This document shows positions 37,201 to 44,551 of a DNA stretch of 51,597 nt, piece by piece. The stretch is from Candidatus Bathycorpusculum sp. (GTDB lineage Archaea; Thermoproteota; Bathyarchaeia; Bathyarchaeales; Bathycorpusculaceae), in assembly GCA_009778385.1 (NCBI GenBank), contig WRJX01000098.1, positions 1 to 51,597 of the forward strand. The letters are read 5' to 3'. The stretch's first letter is position 1; every line of letters begins with the position of its first letter. The notes below the pieces were generated by a model. It had not been told where the DNA came from and ran no database searches. It worked only from the letters and a program-made list of their open reading frames with translations. The position numbers and the translations under genes are program-made.

Positions 37201-37884
37201 ATGCCAACAATAGTTGAAGCAATTAATATTAAGAAAACTTACATGCTGGGCAAAGTTCCAGTTGAAGCGTTGCGAGGTGTAAACCTTAAAGTGGAGGCTG
37301 GTGATTTCATCTCTATTCTTGGTCCATCTGGTAGTGGCAAGTCTACGATGCTTAACCTTATAGGTGCCCTTGATAAGCCAACCTCTGGTACACTGTTTAT
37401 TGACGGTGTAGATATAAGCAAACTAAACGATAATCATCTTTCTGAGTTACGTCTAAAAATTGGTTTTGTTTTCCAATTTTTTAATTTAATTCCACGTTTA
37501 ACTGCTAAGGCAAATGTTGAGTTGGCAATGTCTATAGCTAACATGGGTAAGGCAGAGCGTAGTAAGCGTGCTGTAGAATTGCTTGAAACAGTTGGTTTAA
37601 AGGAACGTATAAACCATAAACCAGCTGAGCTTAGTGGTGGACAGCAACAGCGTGTCGCAATTGCACGTGCATTGGCAAATAATCCGAAATTTTTGTTGCT
37701 TGATGAACCTACTGGTAATGTTGATTCTAAAACAGCCCATGAAGTAATGGCGTTAATTCATAAACTCAACAGGGAGAGCGGTGTAAGTATTATCATGGTT
37801 ACGCATGATCAGAAGTTGGCTCATGAAGCTACAAGAACCGTGCAAATGTTTGATGGAGAAATACATTCGGATCTGGTGAATTAA
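37201..37884 (+). CDS. MacB/LolD-type ABC transporter ATPase
   Basis: 227 residues. Walker A GPSGSGKST at 41-49, signature LSGGQQQR at 144-151, Walker B LLLDEPTGNVD from 165. The FVFQFFNLIPRLTAKANVELAM Q-loop region is diagnostic for the MacB/LolD group, which powers mechanotransmission exporters (split at 20 residues: FVFQFFNLIP, RLTAKANVEL). GTTGATTCT-type Walker B spacing is normal. Co-transcribed with the permease one base downstream of its stop. Confidence 0.95.
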   Translation: MPTIVEAINIKKTYMLGKVPVEALRGVNLKVEAGDFISILGPSGSGKSTMLNLIGALDKPTSGTLFIDGVDISKLNDNHLSELRLKIGFVFQFFNLIPRLTAKANVELAMSIANMGKAERSKRAVELLETVGLKERINHKPAELSGGQQQRVAIARALANNPKFLLLDEPTGNVDSKTAHEVMALIHKLNRESGVSIIMVTHDQKLAHEATRTVQMFDGEIHSDLVN

Positions 37885-37885
37885 C

Positions 37886-39187
37886 ATGAAGACATATGAT
37901 GTTTTAGGTTACTCATTTAGTGCAATCAAGCTTCGCAAACTCCGTGCAGGCTTAACAACACTAGGTGTAATTATTGGTATAATGGCCATAGTTGCTTTGT
38001 TATCTATAACTCAAGGGTTACAGGCTACAATTACTGATCAGTTAAATCAGGGGTTATCTGCTAACTCGTTAATTGTTGTTGCTGGCGGTGGTGGTACAAA
38101 CCAAAATGGTGGTGGATTTGGTGGTGGAGGTATAGGTGGTGGTGCGGATAGTTCTGGTTTTAGTTTGTATGTTAATTATACGTCTGAAATAGAAAGTTTG
38201 TCTTCAAATATTACGGGGGCACTTGCGATAATTCAGCGGTCTGGTTATGTTGAATCAGAAAACTTGAATCGTAGTGTGACCATTTATGGTGTTGACTACG
38301 ATGCTTATTCGCACGCTTATGGTACTTTTTCTGCTGCAACTGGAACAATTCCGACTAATCCCCAAGATAACGTTGTTGTAATTGGTAGTCGAGTAAGTGA
38401 TCCCAGTCAAAACGGTAGCCAATTTATTGTTCCAGGTAATGGTGTGAGTTTGCTTTGGCTTAATGCTTCAGTGTTACCTCCAGTGAATGAGACTTATACG
38501 GCACAAGTTAGTGGTGTTTTGGAGGCTATCGGTGGTTTTGGTATAGGTGGTCCATCAGATACTGGTGTTTATATTCCAATATCAAAGGCTGAAAGTTTCT
38601 TTGGAACCGATCAATGTGATATGATAATTGTGACTCTGGCAAATAGTGACAAAGACACGATCGCAAACGTTACAAAATTAATTACCGATCATTTTGGTGG
38701 TCAAGTATCTGTAATTTCTGCAGACGCAGTGCAAGCATTGCTAACAAGTGTCTTTAGCACAATACAGCTCTTCTTAGGTGGTATTGCAGCAATTTCTCTG
38801 CTGGTTGCAGGTATCGGTATTATGAACATCATGATAGTTTCTTTGATTGAACGCACACGTGAAATTGGCATCCTTAAAGCGTTAGGTATGAAAAGTAGAA
38901 CAGTGCTAGCGATATTTCTTGGCGAATCAGTAATTATAGGTTTGATCGGTGCAATTGTTGGTATAATCGGTGGTTGGGGTCTAGCTAACCTTACAGCTTC
39001 AGTGCTTGGCTCTGGCTTTTTTGGCGGTGGTGGCGGTGGAGGTAGTTTTGCTATTACACCATTGTTGACTCCTGAGGTGTTGCTTGGTGCTTTGGGTTTT
39101 GGTGTAGGTGTAAGCGTGATCTTTGCGTTGTATCCGGCATGGCGTGCTTCAAAACTTAAACCAGTGGATGCATTAAGGTATGAGTAA
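37886..39187 (+). CDS. MacB-like permease (FtsX fold) with Gly-rich insert
   Basis: 433 residues: helix 1 (about 20-42), a large extracytoplasmic MacB-PCD domain (about 45-290), then three C-terminal helices (about 292-318, 340-370, 393-420) with the FtsX motif (LVAGIGIMNIMIVSLIERTREIGILK region). It exports an unknown substrate with the upstream ATPase. Unusual are two glycine tracts: residues 67-88 at the start of the outer domain and about 377-388 just before the last helix. They should be flexible loops outside the membrane. Confidence 0.88.
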   Translation: MKTYDVLGYSFSAIKLRKLRAGLTTLGVIIGIMAIVALLSITQGLQATITDQLNQGLSANSLIVVAGGGGTNQNGGGFGGGGIGGGADSSGFSLYVNYTSEIESLSSNITGALAIIQRSGYVESENLNRSVTIYGVDYDAYSHAYGTFSAATGTIPTNPQDNVVVIGSRVSDPSQNGSQFIVPGNGVSLLWLNASVLPPVNETYTAQVSGVLEAIGGFGIGGPSDTGVYIPISKAESFFGTDQCDMIIVTLANSDKDTIANVTKLITDHFGGQVSVISADAVQALLTSVFSTIQLFLGGIAAISLLVAGIGIMNIMIVSLIERTREIGILKALGMKSRTVLAIFLGESVIIGLIGAIVGIIGGWGLANLTASVLGSGFFGGGGGGGSFAITPLLTPEVLLGALGFGVGVSVIFALYPAWRASKLKPVDALRYE

Positions 39188-39263
39188 TCATCCACACATT
39201 CTTTTTCCTTTTTTTAACTAATCAAAAAGGTTGATGATGGCATAAAATTTATATTTGAAGCAT

Positions 39264-39500
39264 ATGTATTGCATCCAGTTATATTGTACACAAGTGAAAG
39301 ATATCTTTAGGGAGGAACCAAATATTAGTACACTCTGTTCAAAATGCCCCTTCTTTCAAGTGGCACCGTTCATTAAACGCAAAAACGCTAGGAAACGCTG
39401 TCGTATAGAACCCCAAAGACAACTCCGTATCTACAAATGTCGTGACTATGAATATCATAATCAAACAAAAATTGCAAAGACAAAAACAAACGGGTTTTAA
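39264..39500 (+). CDS. Small Cys-containing hypothetical protein
   Basis: Up to 78 residues, basic. Six cysteines including a C-x2-C pair (STLCSKCPFF) and two more in RKRCRIEPQRQ and YKCRDYEYH could bind a metal. A TATA-like TTTATATTTG at 39247-39256 would place the transcript start near 39275, so GTG 39291 may be the true start. Family not recognised; could be a small metal-binding protein or spurious. Confidence 0.4.
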   Translation: MYCIQLYCTQVKDIFREEPNISTLCSKCPFFQVAPFIKRKNARKRCRIEPQRQLRIYKCRDYEYHNQTKIAKTKTNGF

Positions 39501-39713
39501 GGTTTACCTATTTTTAACCCCTAATTTTTGTTGTTGAAAAGTAGGGTAATTTTATTTTTCATCATGTTATTGATTTCTTGTTTGTTATGTAGTGTTTATT
39601 AAATAGTTGTAGTGGTGATTTGTTTGTATTTTGTCTATTTTCGCGTAATTTACTAAACTTTAATTAAAAAATTTAAATAACCTGTCACTTTACATGTAAA
39701 TGCCCGGGGTAGT
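39501..39713. promoter_or_regulatory. Promoter region of the hydrogenase operon
   Basis: Very T-rich at its left end, which would terminate the preceding gene, then a TATA element ATTTAAATAA at 39671-39680. Transcription should begin near 39700-39705. The leader to the first certain gene (39946) would be about 245 bases and contains the ORF at 39714. Confidence 0.5.
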
Positions 39714-39953
39714 ATGGGAGAATACGAGCTAATAGAGACGTCCATATTTGAGAACTTGGCTATGCAAAGTAGTTTTTTGTCAGCCAAAATGCTAAATGTT
39801 AACTTGCAAAACGCATATTTGCACTGGTTTAGTGCAGATAGGCTTATATGCATTCAAGTCAACGCACGTTATAGCAAGTTTAGTATATCCTATACATATG
39901 AGGCGTCTAGTGTAGAAAATGTTGGACTTGGAGGGCTAACGCAAGTTGCTTAA
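39714..39953 (+). CDS. Possible leader ORF of the hydrogenase operon
   Basis: 79 codons beginning about ten bases after the predicted transcript start and overlapping the A-subunit gene by eight bases. A GGGGT sequence lies just before its ATG. The peptide has no recognised domain and no membrane segment. Position in the operon and the overlap favour translation; lack of any similarity and its ordinary composition leave it doubtful. It may be a regulatory leader rather than a subunit. Confidence 0.3.
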   Translation: MGEYELIETSIFENLAMQSSFLSAKMLNVNLQNAYLHWFSADRLICIQVNARYSKFSISYTYEASSVENVGLGGLTQVA

Positions 39954-40284
39954 TTTGTTTGTTGGTGCCATAATTGCATTTATCTTAATATTCATCTCAA
40001 CATACGCAATTTATGCGATAGGTAGACATTTTGCGCCTAAAACCAAACACGGCGACAATCATGAAATGAGTTATGCTTGCGGAGAAAAAGTTGTTTTCAA
40101 CAATCCCAAAATTAACATCTCCCTCTACAAGTACCTTATTTACTTTATAATCTTCGATTCAGCAATACTTTTGCTTGCATTTGCCTCTATAGCAATTGTA
40201 AGCGTAAACCCGCTTCTGCTTGTTTTATATCTAGGTATAATCCTCGCTTCAGGGTTCATCCTTTTGGAAGGAGGCAACGATTAA
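39946..40284 (+). CDS. Fpo/Nuo A-like membrane subunit of the hydrogenase
   Basis: 112 residues, three membrane helices (about 3-25, 62-82, 88-108). Between the first two is the conserved Cys-containing loop NHEMSYACGEKVV. Subunit A is part of complex I and Fpo but is absent from simple group 4 hydrogenases such as Ech, so its presence shows a complex I-like membrane arm. The start is TTG 39946 with GGAGGG about ten bases upstream. Its stop codon overlaps the next start by one base (TAATG). Confidence 0.9.
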   Translation: MLNLFVGAIIAFILIFISTYAIYAIGRHFAPKTKHGDNHEMSYACGEKVVFNNPKINISLYKYLIYFIIFDSAILLLAFASIAIVSVNPLLLVLYLGIILASGFILLEGGND

Positions 40285-40781
40285 TGGTTGACACAAAAAC
40301 CTGGGCTCGAGTAAAATCTCCTTGGGTTATTCACTTTAACAGTGGCGCATGCAACGGGTGTGACATTGAAATCGTAGCGTTGTTTACCCCAAAATATGAC
40401 GTAGAAAGATTCGGAGTAAAACTTGAACCCTCGCCAAGACACGCTGACATTCTACTAGTAAGTGGCTGCGTCACTCAACAATGTTCTGAACGTCTAAAAC
40501 GAGTTTACGATCAAATGCCTGAACCAAAATTCGTCGTGGCCGTCGGTGCGTGTGCATGTAGCGGAGGAATTTTTGAAGGTAACTATAACGTTCTAGGTGG
40601 CGCAGATAAGGTTGTTCCAGTTGCAGCTTACATACCTGGCTGTCCACCACGACCAGAAGCAATGATTGATGGTCTTGTGAAACTTCTTAATACTTTAAAC
40701 CCGCCACCTAAAGGTGCTAAAAAGCAAATTAAAGGTGCTTCTGCAGGAGTAACGGAGGAGAAACCAGTTGCAAAAGAGTAG
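40284..40781 (+). CDS. [NiFe] hydrogenase small subunit (FpoB/NuoB position)
   Basis: 165 residues, carries the cluster next to the active site. Ligands are C23-x2-C26 in SGACNGCDIEI, C90 in VGACACSGG and C120 in IPGCPPRPEA. True NuoB and FpoB proteins have a tandem CC at the first site; the CxxC seen here is the group 4 [NiFe] hydrogenase form. The C-terminal 25 residues are a Lys-rich tail. ATG 40284 overlaps the A stop; the C-D gene starts 14 bases before this gene ends. Confidence 0.93.
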   Translation: MVDTKTWARVKSPWVIHFNSGACNGCDIEIVALFTPKYDVERFGVKLEPSPRHADILLVSGCVTQQCSERLKRVYDQMPEPKFVVAVGACACSGGIFEGNYNVLGGADKVVPVAAYIPGCPPRPEAMIDGLVKLLNTLNPPPKGAKKQIKGASAGVTEEKPVAKE

Positions 40782-42339
40782 CGAAGAATTTGTTAATGCA
40801 ATTGAAAACAAGCTAAACGGTAAAATCCAAATTCAAATTGGTACTTTGGGAAAGGCCGCAATAACTGCAAACAATGGAATACATCGTGACCTAATCAAGG
40901 TGATGCTTGAAGTAGATGATCAAACATCAATTGTGGCCATTACAGGGTTAGATTTAGGTACAAACCTTGGCGTTTACTATCACTTTAGAAGTCAAAGTGG
41001 TTACTACACAATCAAAGCAGAAGTTCCTAAGGATAACCCTCATATTCAAACAATTACTGATCTTATTCCAGGTGCTCTTTTCGCTGAAATGGAAGGAAAC
41101 GACTTATTTGGCATAGTATTTGATGGACACCCATCTCCTGGTCGTTTAGTGTTGTCAGAAAACTGGCCTGAAGGCGTTTATCCATTAAGGAAAGATGTTA
41201 TAGCAAATCAAGTTAAACTAGTTCCTCCAAAAAACGTTGCAGCTGAACCTGACGATAACAAAACTGTTAAAATCATCATTGGTCCACAACATCCCGCGTT
41301 AATTGAACCTGAAAAATTCTCAGTAAGTGTTGAAGGTGAAATCGTAACCAAGGTTGAACCCCGTTTAGGCTATGTTCACCGAGGTGTAGAGAAAGCTGCT
41401 GAGTTAAGAACTTATATCCAAGACGTTTACCTAGTTGAGCGTGTTTGTGGCATCTGCAATGGTCCACATGCTTGGTCTTTTTCTGGTGCAGTAGAAAAAA
41501 TCCTCAATGTGACTGTTCCAAGACGTGCTCAATTTATACGTGTTATAACTTTAGAACTTAATAGAATTCACAGTCACCTCTTGGTTTTAGGACACGCTGG
41601 CTTAGAAATTGGTTACGAAACCTTGTTTCAGTATTTCTGGCGTGATCGCGAACCTATCATGGATTTAATTGAGTTAACTTGTGGAAATCGCGTTTACGAA
41701 TCTATGATAAGCATGGGTGGCGTAAGGCGTGATTTAAAGGAAACCGATTCTCCAAAAATAAAAGCGGTTCTTGAAGATCTTAGAAAAAAAATTCCTTTCT
41801 ATAAACAGTTGTATGAAAACGAGCCAACAATTAAGGCGCGTATGAAGGATGTTGGTGTTCTTAAGCGTGAAGACGCCATTAGTTTGGGTGTTGTTGGTCC
41901 TGTTGCTAGAGCTTCTGGCTATGCTGTTGATGTCCGCAAGGATGAACCTTATGAAGTTTATGGTGAAATTCCGTTTAAGGAAATCATTTACACTGAAGGC
42001 GATACTTGGGCAAGAATGAATGTTAGAATGGATGAAGTTGAAGAAAGCATAAACATAATTGAATATGCTCTTGATAACATGCCTAAGGGTCCAATTAGGG
42101 TTGATATTCCACGTGAAATATTGGCAGGTGAGGCTGTAAATGCTTGTGAAGCTCCACGAGGCGAGCTTTTCTATTATGTTAAAAGTAATGGTACCGACAT
42201 GCCTGATCGTGTAAAGGTGCGGACGCCAACATTTGCGAATTTGCCATCATTTTTTAAAACTGCTATCGGTGGAAGTATAGCTGATGTGCCTGCGAACTTT
42301 GTAAGCTTAGATCCATGTTTCTCATGCACTGATAGGTGA
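40768..42339 (+). CDS. [NiFe] hydrogenase catalytic subunit, C-D fusion
   Basis: 523 residues. Residues about 1-145 match the 30-kDa NuoC-type domain; after a linker, about 165-523 form the large subunit. Both Ni-Fe motifs are intact: L1 RVCGIC with C227 and C230 and H of CNGPH, and L2 DPCFSC with C517 and C520. In F420H2 and NADH dehydrogenases these cysteines are lost. The protein ends DPCFSCTDR, with nothing after the arginine, so no C-terminal peptide needs cutting. The start is TTG 40768, seven bases after GGAGGAG. It is the key gene for calling this enzyme a hydrogenase. Confidence 0.95.
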   Translation: MQKSSEEFVNAIENKLNGKIQIQIGTLGKAAITANNGIHRDLIKVMLEVDDQTSIVAITGLDLGTNLGVYYHFRSQSGYYTIKAEVPKDNPHIQTITDLIPGALFAEMEGNDLFGIVFDGHPSPGRLVLSENWPEGVYPLRKDVIANQVKLVPPKNVAAEPDDNKTVKIIIGPQHPALIEPEKFSVSVEGEIVTKVEPRLGYVHRGVEKAAELRTYIQDVYLVERVCGICNGPHAWSFSGAVEKILNVTVPRRAQFIRVITLELNRIHSHLLVLGHAGLEIGYETLFQYFWRDREPIMDLIELTCGNRVYESMISMGGVRRDLKETDSPKIKAVLEDLRKKIPFYKQLYENEPTIKARMKDVGVLKREDAISLGVVGPVARASGYAVDVRKDEPYEVYGEIPFKEIIYTEGDTWARMNVRMDEVEESINIIEYALDNMPKGPIRVDIPREILAGEAVNACEAPRGELFYYVKSNGTDMPDRVKVRTPTFANLPSFFKTAIGGSIADVPANFVSLDPCFSCTDR

Positions 42340-42345
42340 TAAAGA

Positions 42346-43338
42346 ATGATTGACTATTTCATTTTAATCTTTAGAATACTTATTTTCCCGGGGTTTACGT
42401 TTATTTTAGCGTTAACTCTGTTCTGTGACTGGATAGAACGAAAAATAGAGGCCCGTATCCAAAACAGAGTTGGTCCATTGGTCGCTGGGCCGGGAGGTAT
42501 TCTGCAGCCTTTGGCTGATTTTATAAAATTGTTAACCAAAGAAGACATTGAACCAACTAGTGTAAAGCGTTTTGTTTTCAAGTTTTCACCTTTGGCAGCT
42601 TTTGCAATGATGATTTTTGCTTTCTGCTTTATTCCTATTGATGGTGCTAGTGTTCTATCAACAACTGGGTTTACTGGCGACTTACTTATCATATTAACTT
42701 TTGCGACAATAGCAAACTTTATTTTGTTTCTTGCGGGGTGGGCATCAAATAACCCCTACGGGATAATTGGTTCAACAAGAGTTTTAACCCAATTTTTAGG
42801 TTATGATATTCCTCTGTACATACTTGCTCTTTCACCGGCGTTTCTAGCGGGAACTCTAAGTATATTTGGTATAGTTCAAAGCCAAACTCTGCCCTATTTC
42901 CTTTTAGTTCCCTGGGCGTTTGTATTGTTTATAATAGTAATGCAGGCAGAACTTGAAAAAGATCCTTTCGATGTGCCTCACTCTGAATCTGAAGTAGTCG
43001 GTGGTTTAGAAACCGAATATACCGGTGCGAAACTTGCCTTTATACACTTAACGCGTGATGTGCAGGTAGTTTTCGGTGCTGCCTTAGTTGTTACTTTGTT
43101 TCTTGGTGGGCCAAACGGGCCAGTTTTCTTTGGGTTGCCCACGTTTTGGCATGCTTTATGGTTCACCCTTAAGGTAATATTAGTAGTAATAATAAGTGAA
43201 TACTTGACAACTATATTTGCAAGGTTACGTATTGACCAAGTGCTTAATCTTAACTGGAAAATAATGCTACCTGGCGCAATACTTTCGCTACTTGCGACTT
43301 TAGCGGTAATAAATTGGGTAATTCCCTTGGTGATGTAA
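42346..43338 (+). CDS. H-like membrane subunit of the hydrogenase (NuoH/FpoH)
   Basis: 330 residues, about eight membrane helices. It links the redox arm to the membrane arm. Conserved loops are present: DWIERKIEARIQNRVGPL near 27-44, the GGILQPLADFIKLLTKED quinone-site-like stretch, and the acidic ELEKDPFDVPHSESEVVGG loop near 203-220, then TEYTGAKLAF. In hydrogenases there is no quinone, yet the loops remain. ATG 42346, abutting the I gene (TAA ATG). Confidence 0.94.
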   Translation: MIDYFILIFRILIFPGFTFILALTLFCDWIERKIEARIQNRVGPLVAGPGGILQPLADFIKLLTKEDIEPTSVKRFVFKFSPLAAFAMMIFAFCFIPIDGASVLSTTGFTGDLLIILTFATIANFILFLAGWASNNPYGIIGSTRVLTQFLGYDIPLYILALSPAFLAGTLSIFGIVQSQTLPYFLLVPWAFVLFIIVMQAELEKDPFDVPHSESEVVGGLETEYTGAKLAFIHLTRDVQVVFGAALVVTLFLGGPNGPVFFGLPTFWHALWFTLKVILVVIISEYLTTIFARLRIDQVLNLNWKIMLPGAILSLLATLAVINWVIPLVM

Positions 43339-43776
43339 ATGGGACGTGTAACAGCAGTAACTACAATCATTAAACGAACGGTATCACACATATTCACTAA
43401 ACCAGCAACGGCTAAGTATCCATTTGCTAAGTCAACACTTTCGGAAAATTTCCGTGGTCAACCACAGTATAATATTGATTACTGTAATGTTATTTCTTTA
43501 GGTAACCCCAATTTTGGTTTTGATGTACAAAAAATTGCTGGTTCCGCCTGCCGCGTTTGTGCTCGTGATTGCCCAGTTGGTGCTATAACCATTGTTGAAG
43601 TTGATGGAAAACGCCGTCCACAATTTGACTTTAACAAATGCATTTTCTGTAATCAATGCGTTGAAAGTTGCCCAAGGAAGGCAATTGTTAACTCAGATGC
43701 TTTCGAGTTAGCAGTAGTAGATAAAAAAGCGTTAGTTAGAAAACCTAAACCAAACAGTGGGAACGAAAAACAATGA
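43339..43776 (+). CDS. I-like iron-sulfur subunit of the hydrogenase (NuoI/FpoI)
   Basis: 145 residues. Expected to pass electrons between ferredoxin and subunit B. The second cluster motif is complete: C101-x2-C104-x2-C107-x3-C111-P. The first is not: C71, C74 and C78-P are there, but the leading cysteine position, 68, is Gly (AGSACRVCARDCP). The first cluster thus lacks a usual ligand and may be [3Fe-4S], use another residue such as C49, or be lost. The stop overlaps the J gene by four bases. Confidence 0.92.
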   Translation: MGRVTAVTTIIKRTVSHIFTKPATAKYPFAKSTLSENFRGQPQYNIDYCNVISLGNPNFGFDVQKIAGSACRVCARDCPVGAITIVEVDGKRRPQFDFNKCIFCNQCVESCPRKAIVNSDAFELAVVDKKALVRKPKPNSGNEKQ

Positions 43777-44234
43777 TTCTTGAAATATTGTCTGTAGGAT
43801 TAATTGTTTCAGCCTGTTTAGCATTGTTTCTAGATGAAGTGCACTATGCGGTAGGTGCATTAGCCGGAACTTTCTTTTTCATATCATTAATCTACGCCCT
43901 CAACGGCTCAGTCTATGGAGCAGTCTTCCAATTTGCAGTCGGTATAGGAACTTTAACTATATTGTTTCTTTCTGGAGAAATGCTCAGTGAAAAAACAAAA
44001 AAGAAAACTTCCCCTAGAAAATTTGCTGCTTTAGTTGGAGGCGGTGTTGCCTTATCTTTACCTGCAGTTTTCCTATCAGTTTCTGGAACCCCCCAGGGGT
44101 ATTCAACTGCTTCTTTTGGAGCAGCCTTATGGGAAATGCGTGGATTAGATGTTGTTTTACAAGCAGTTGTCGTTTTAACGATTGCTTTGGGAATCTTTAT
44201 TGTTTTACATGAGAAAAAGAGAGGTACCATTTAA
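43773..44234 (+). CDS. J-like membrane subunit (NuoJ/FpoJ)
   Basis: 153 residues with five predicted helices (about 1-20, 24-46, 48-68, 85-108, 128-148). The third helix includes the VGIGTLTILFLSGEM segment, the region that forms the pi-bulge in complex I. J, like A, belongs to the complex I-type membrane core. ATGA overlap with I and a one-base TAATG overlap with K tie it into the operon. Confidence 0.85.
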   Translation: MILEILSVGLIVSACLALFLDEVHYAVGALAGTFFFISLIYALNGSVYGAVFQFAVGIGTLTILFLSGEMLSEKTKKKTSPRKFAALVGGGVALSLPAVFLSVSGTPQGYSTASFGAALWEMRGLDVVLQAVVVLTIALGIFIVLHEKKRGTI

Positions 44235-44551
44235 TGAACTTTGTAATTTTATCAATCGTAATGTTGTCGATTGGTATCTACGGCTTGCTAACTAACCGTA
44301 ATCTCATTAAAGTATTTATTTCACTTGAGTTAATCGCAATAGCTGCTACAATGAATTTTGTCCTATTTGCTATGGGTCAAGGGCTTGGTGAGGCCTTACT
44401 GATTGTTGCTTTTTCAACAGACACAGCCGTAAGTGCAGTTATCCTTGCAGTACTGGTAATTTTGTATAAAAAGTATGGAATAAGTGACATTAGCAAAATT
44501 CCCCAGTTAATCCAAAACAAAGACGAAGAAGAAAATGAGGTTGAGGCATAA
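44234..44551 (+). CDS. K-like membrane subunit (NuoK/FpoK)
   Basis: 105 residues, three helices (about 2-20, 27-50, 58-83) and an acidic tail. A glutamate in the second helix (SLELIAIAATMNFVLF) matches the conserved NuoK proton-path residue. Related to MrpC antiporter subunits. Its stop overlaps the L start by one base. Confidence 0.92.
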   Translation: MNFVILSIVMLSIGIYGLLTNRNLIKVFISLELIAIAATMNFVLFAMGQGLGEALLIVAFSTDTAVSAVILAVLVILYKKYGISDISKIPQLIQNKDEEENEVEA

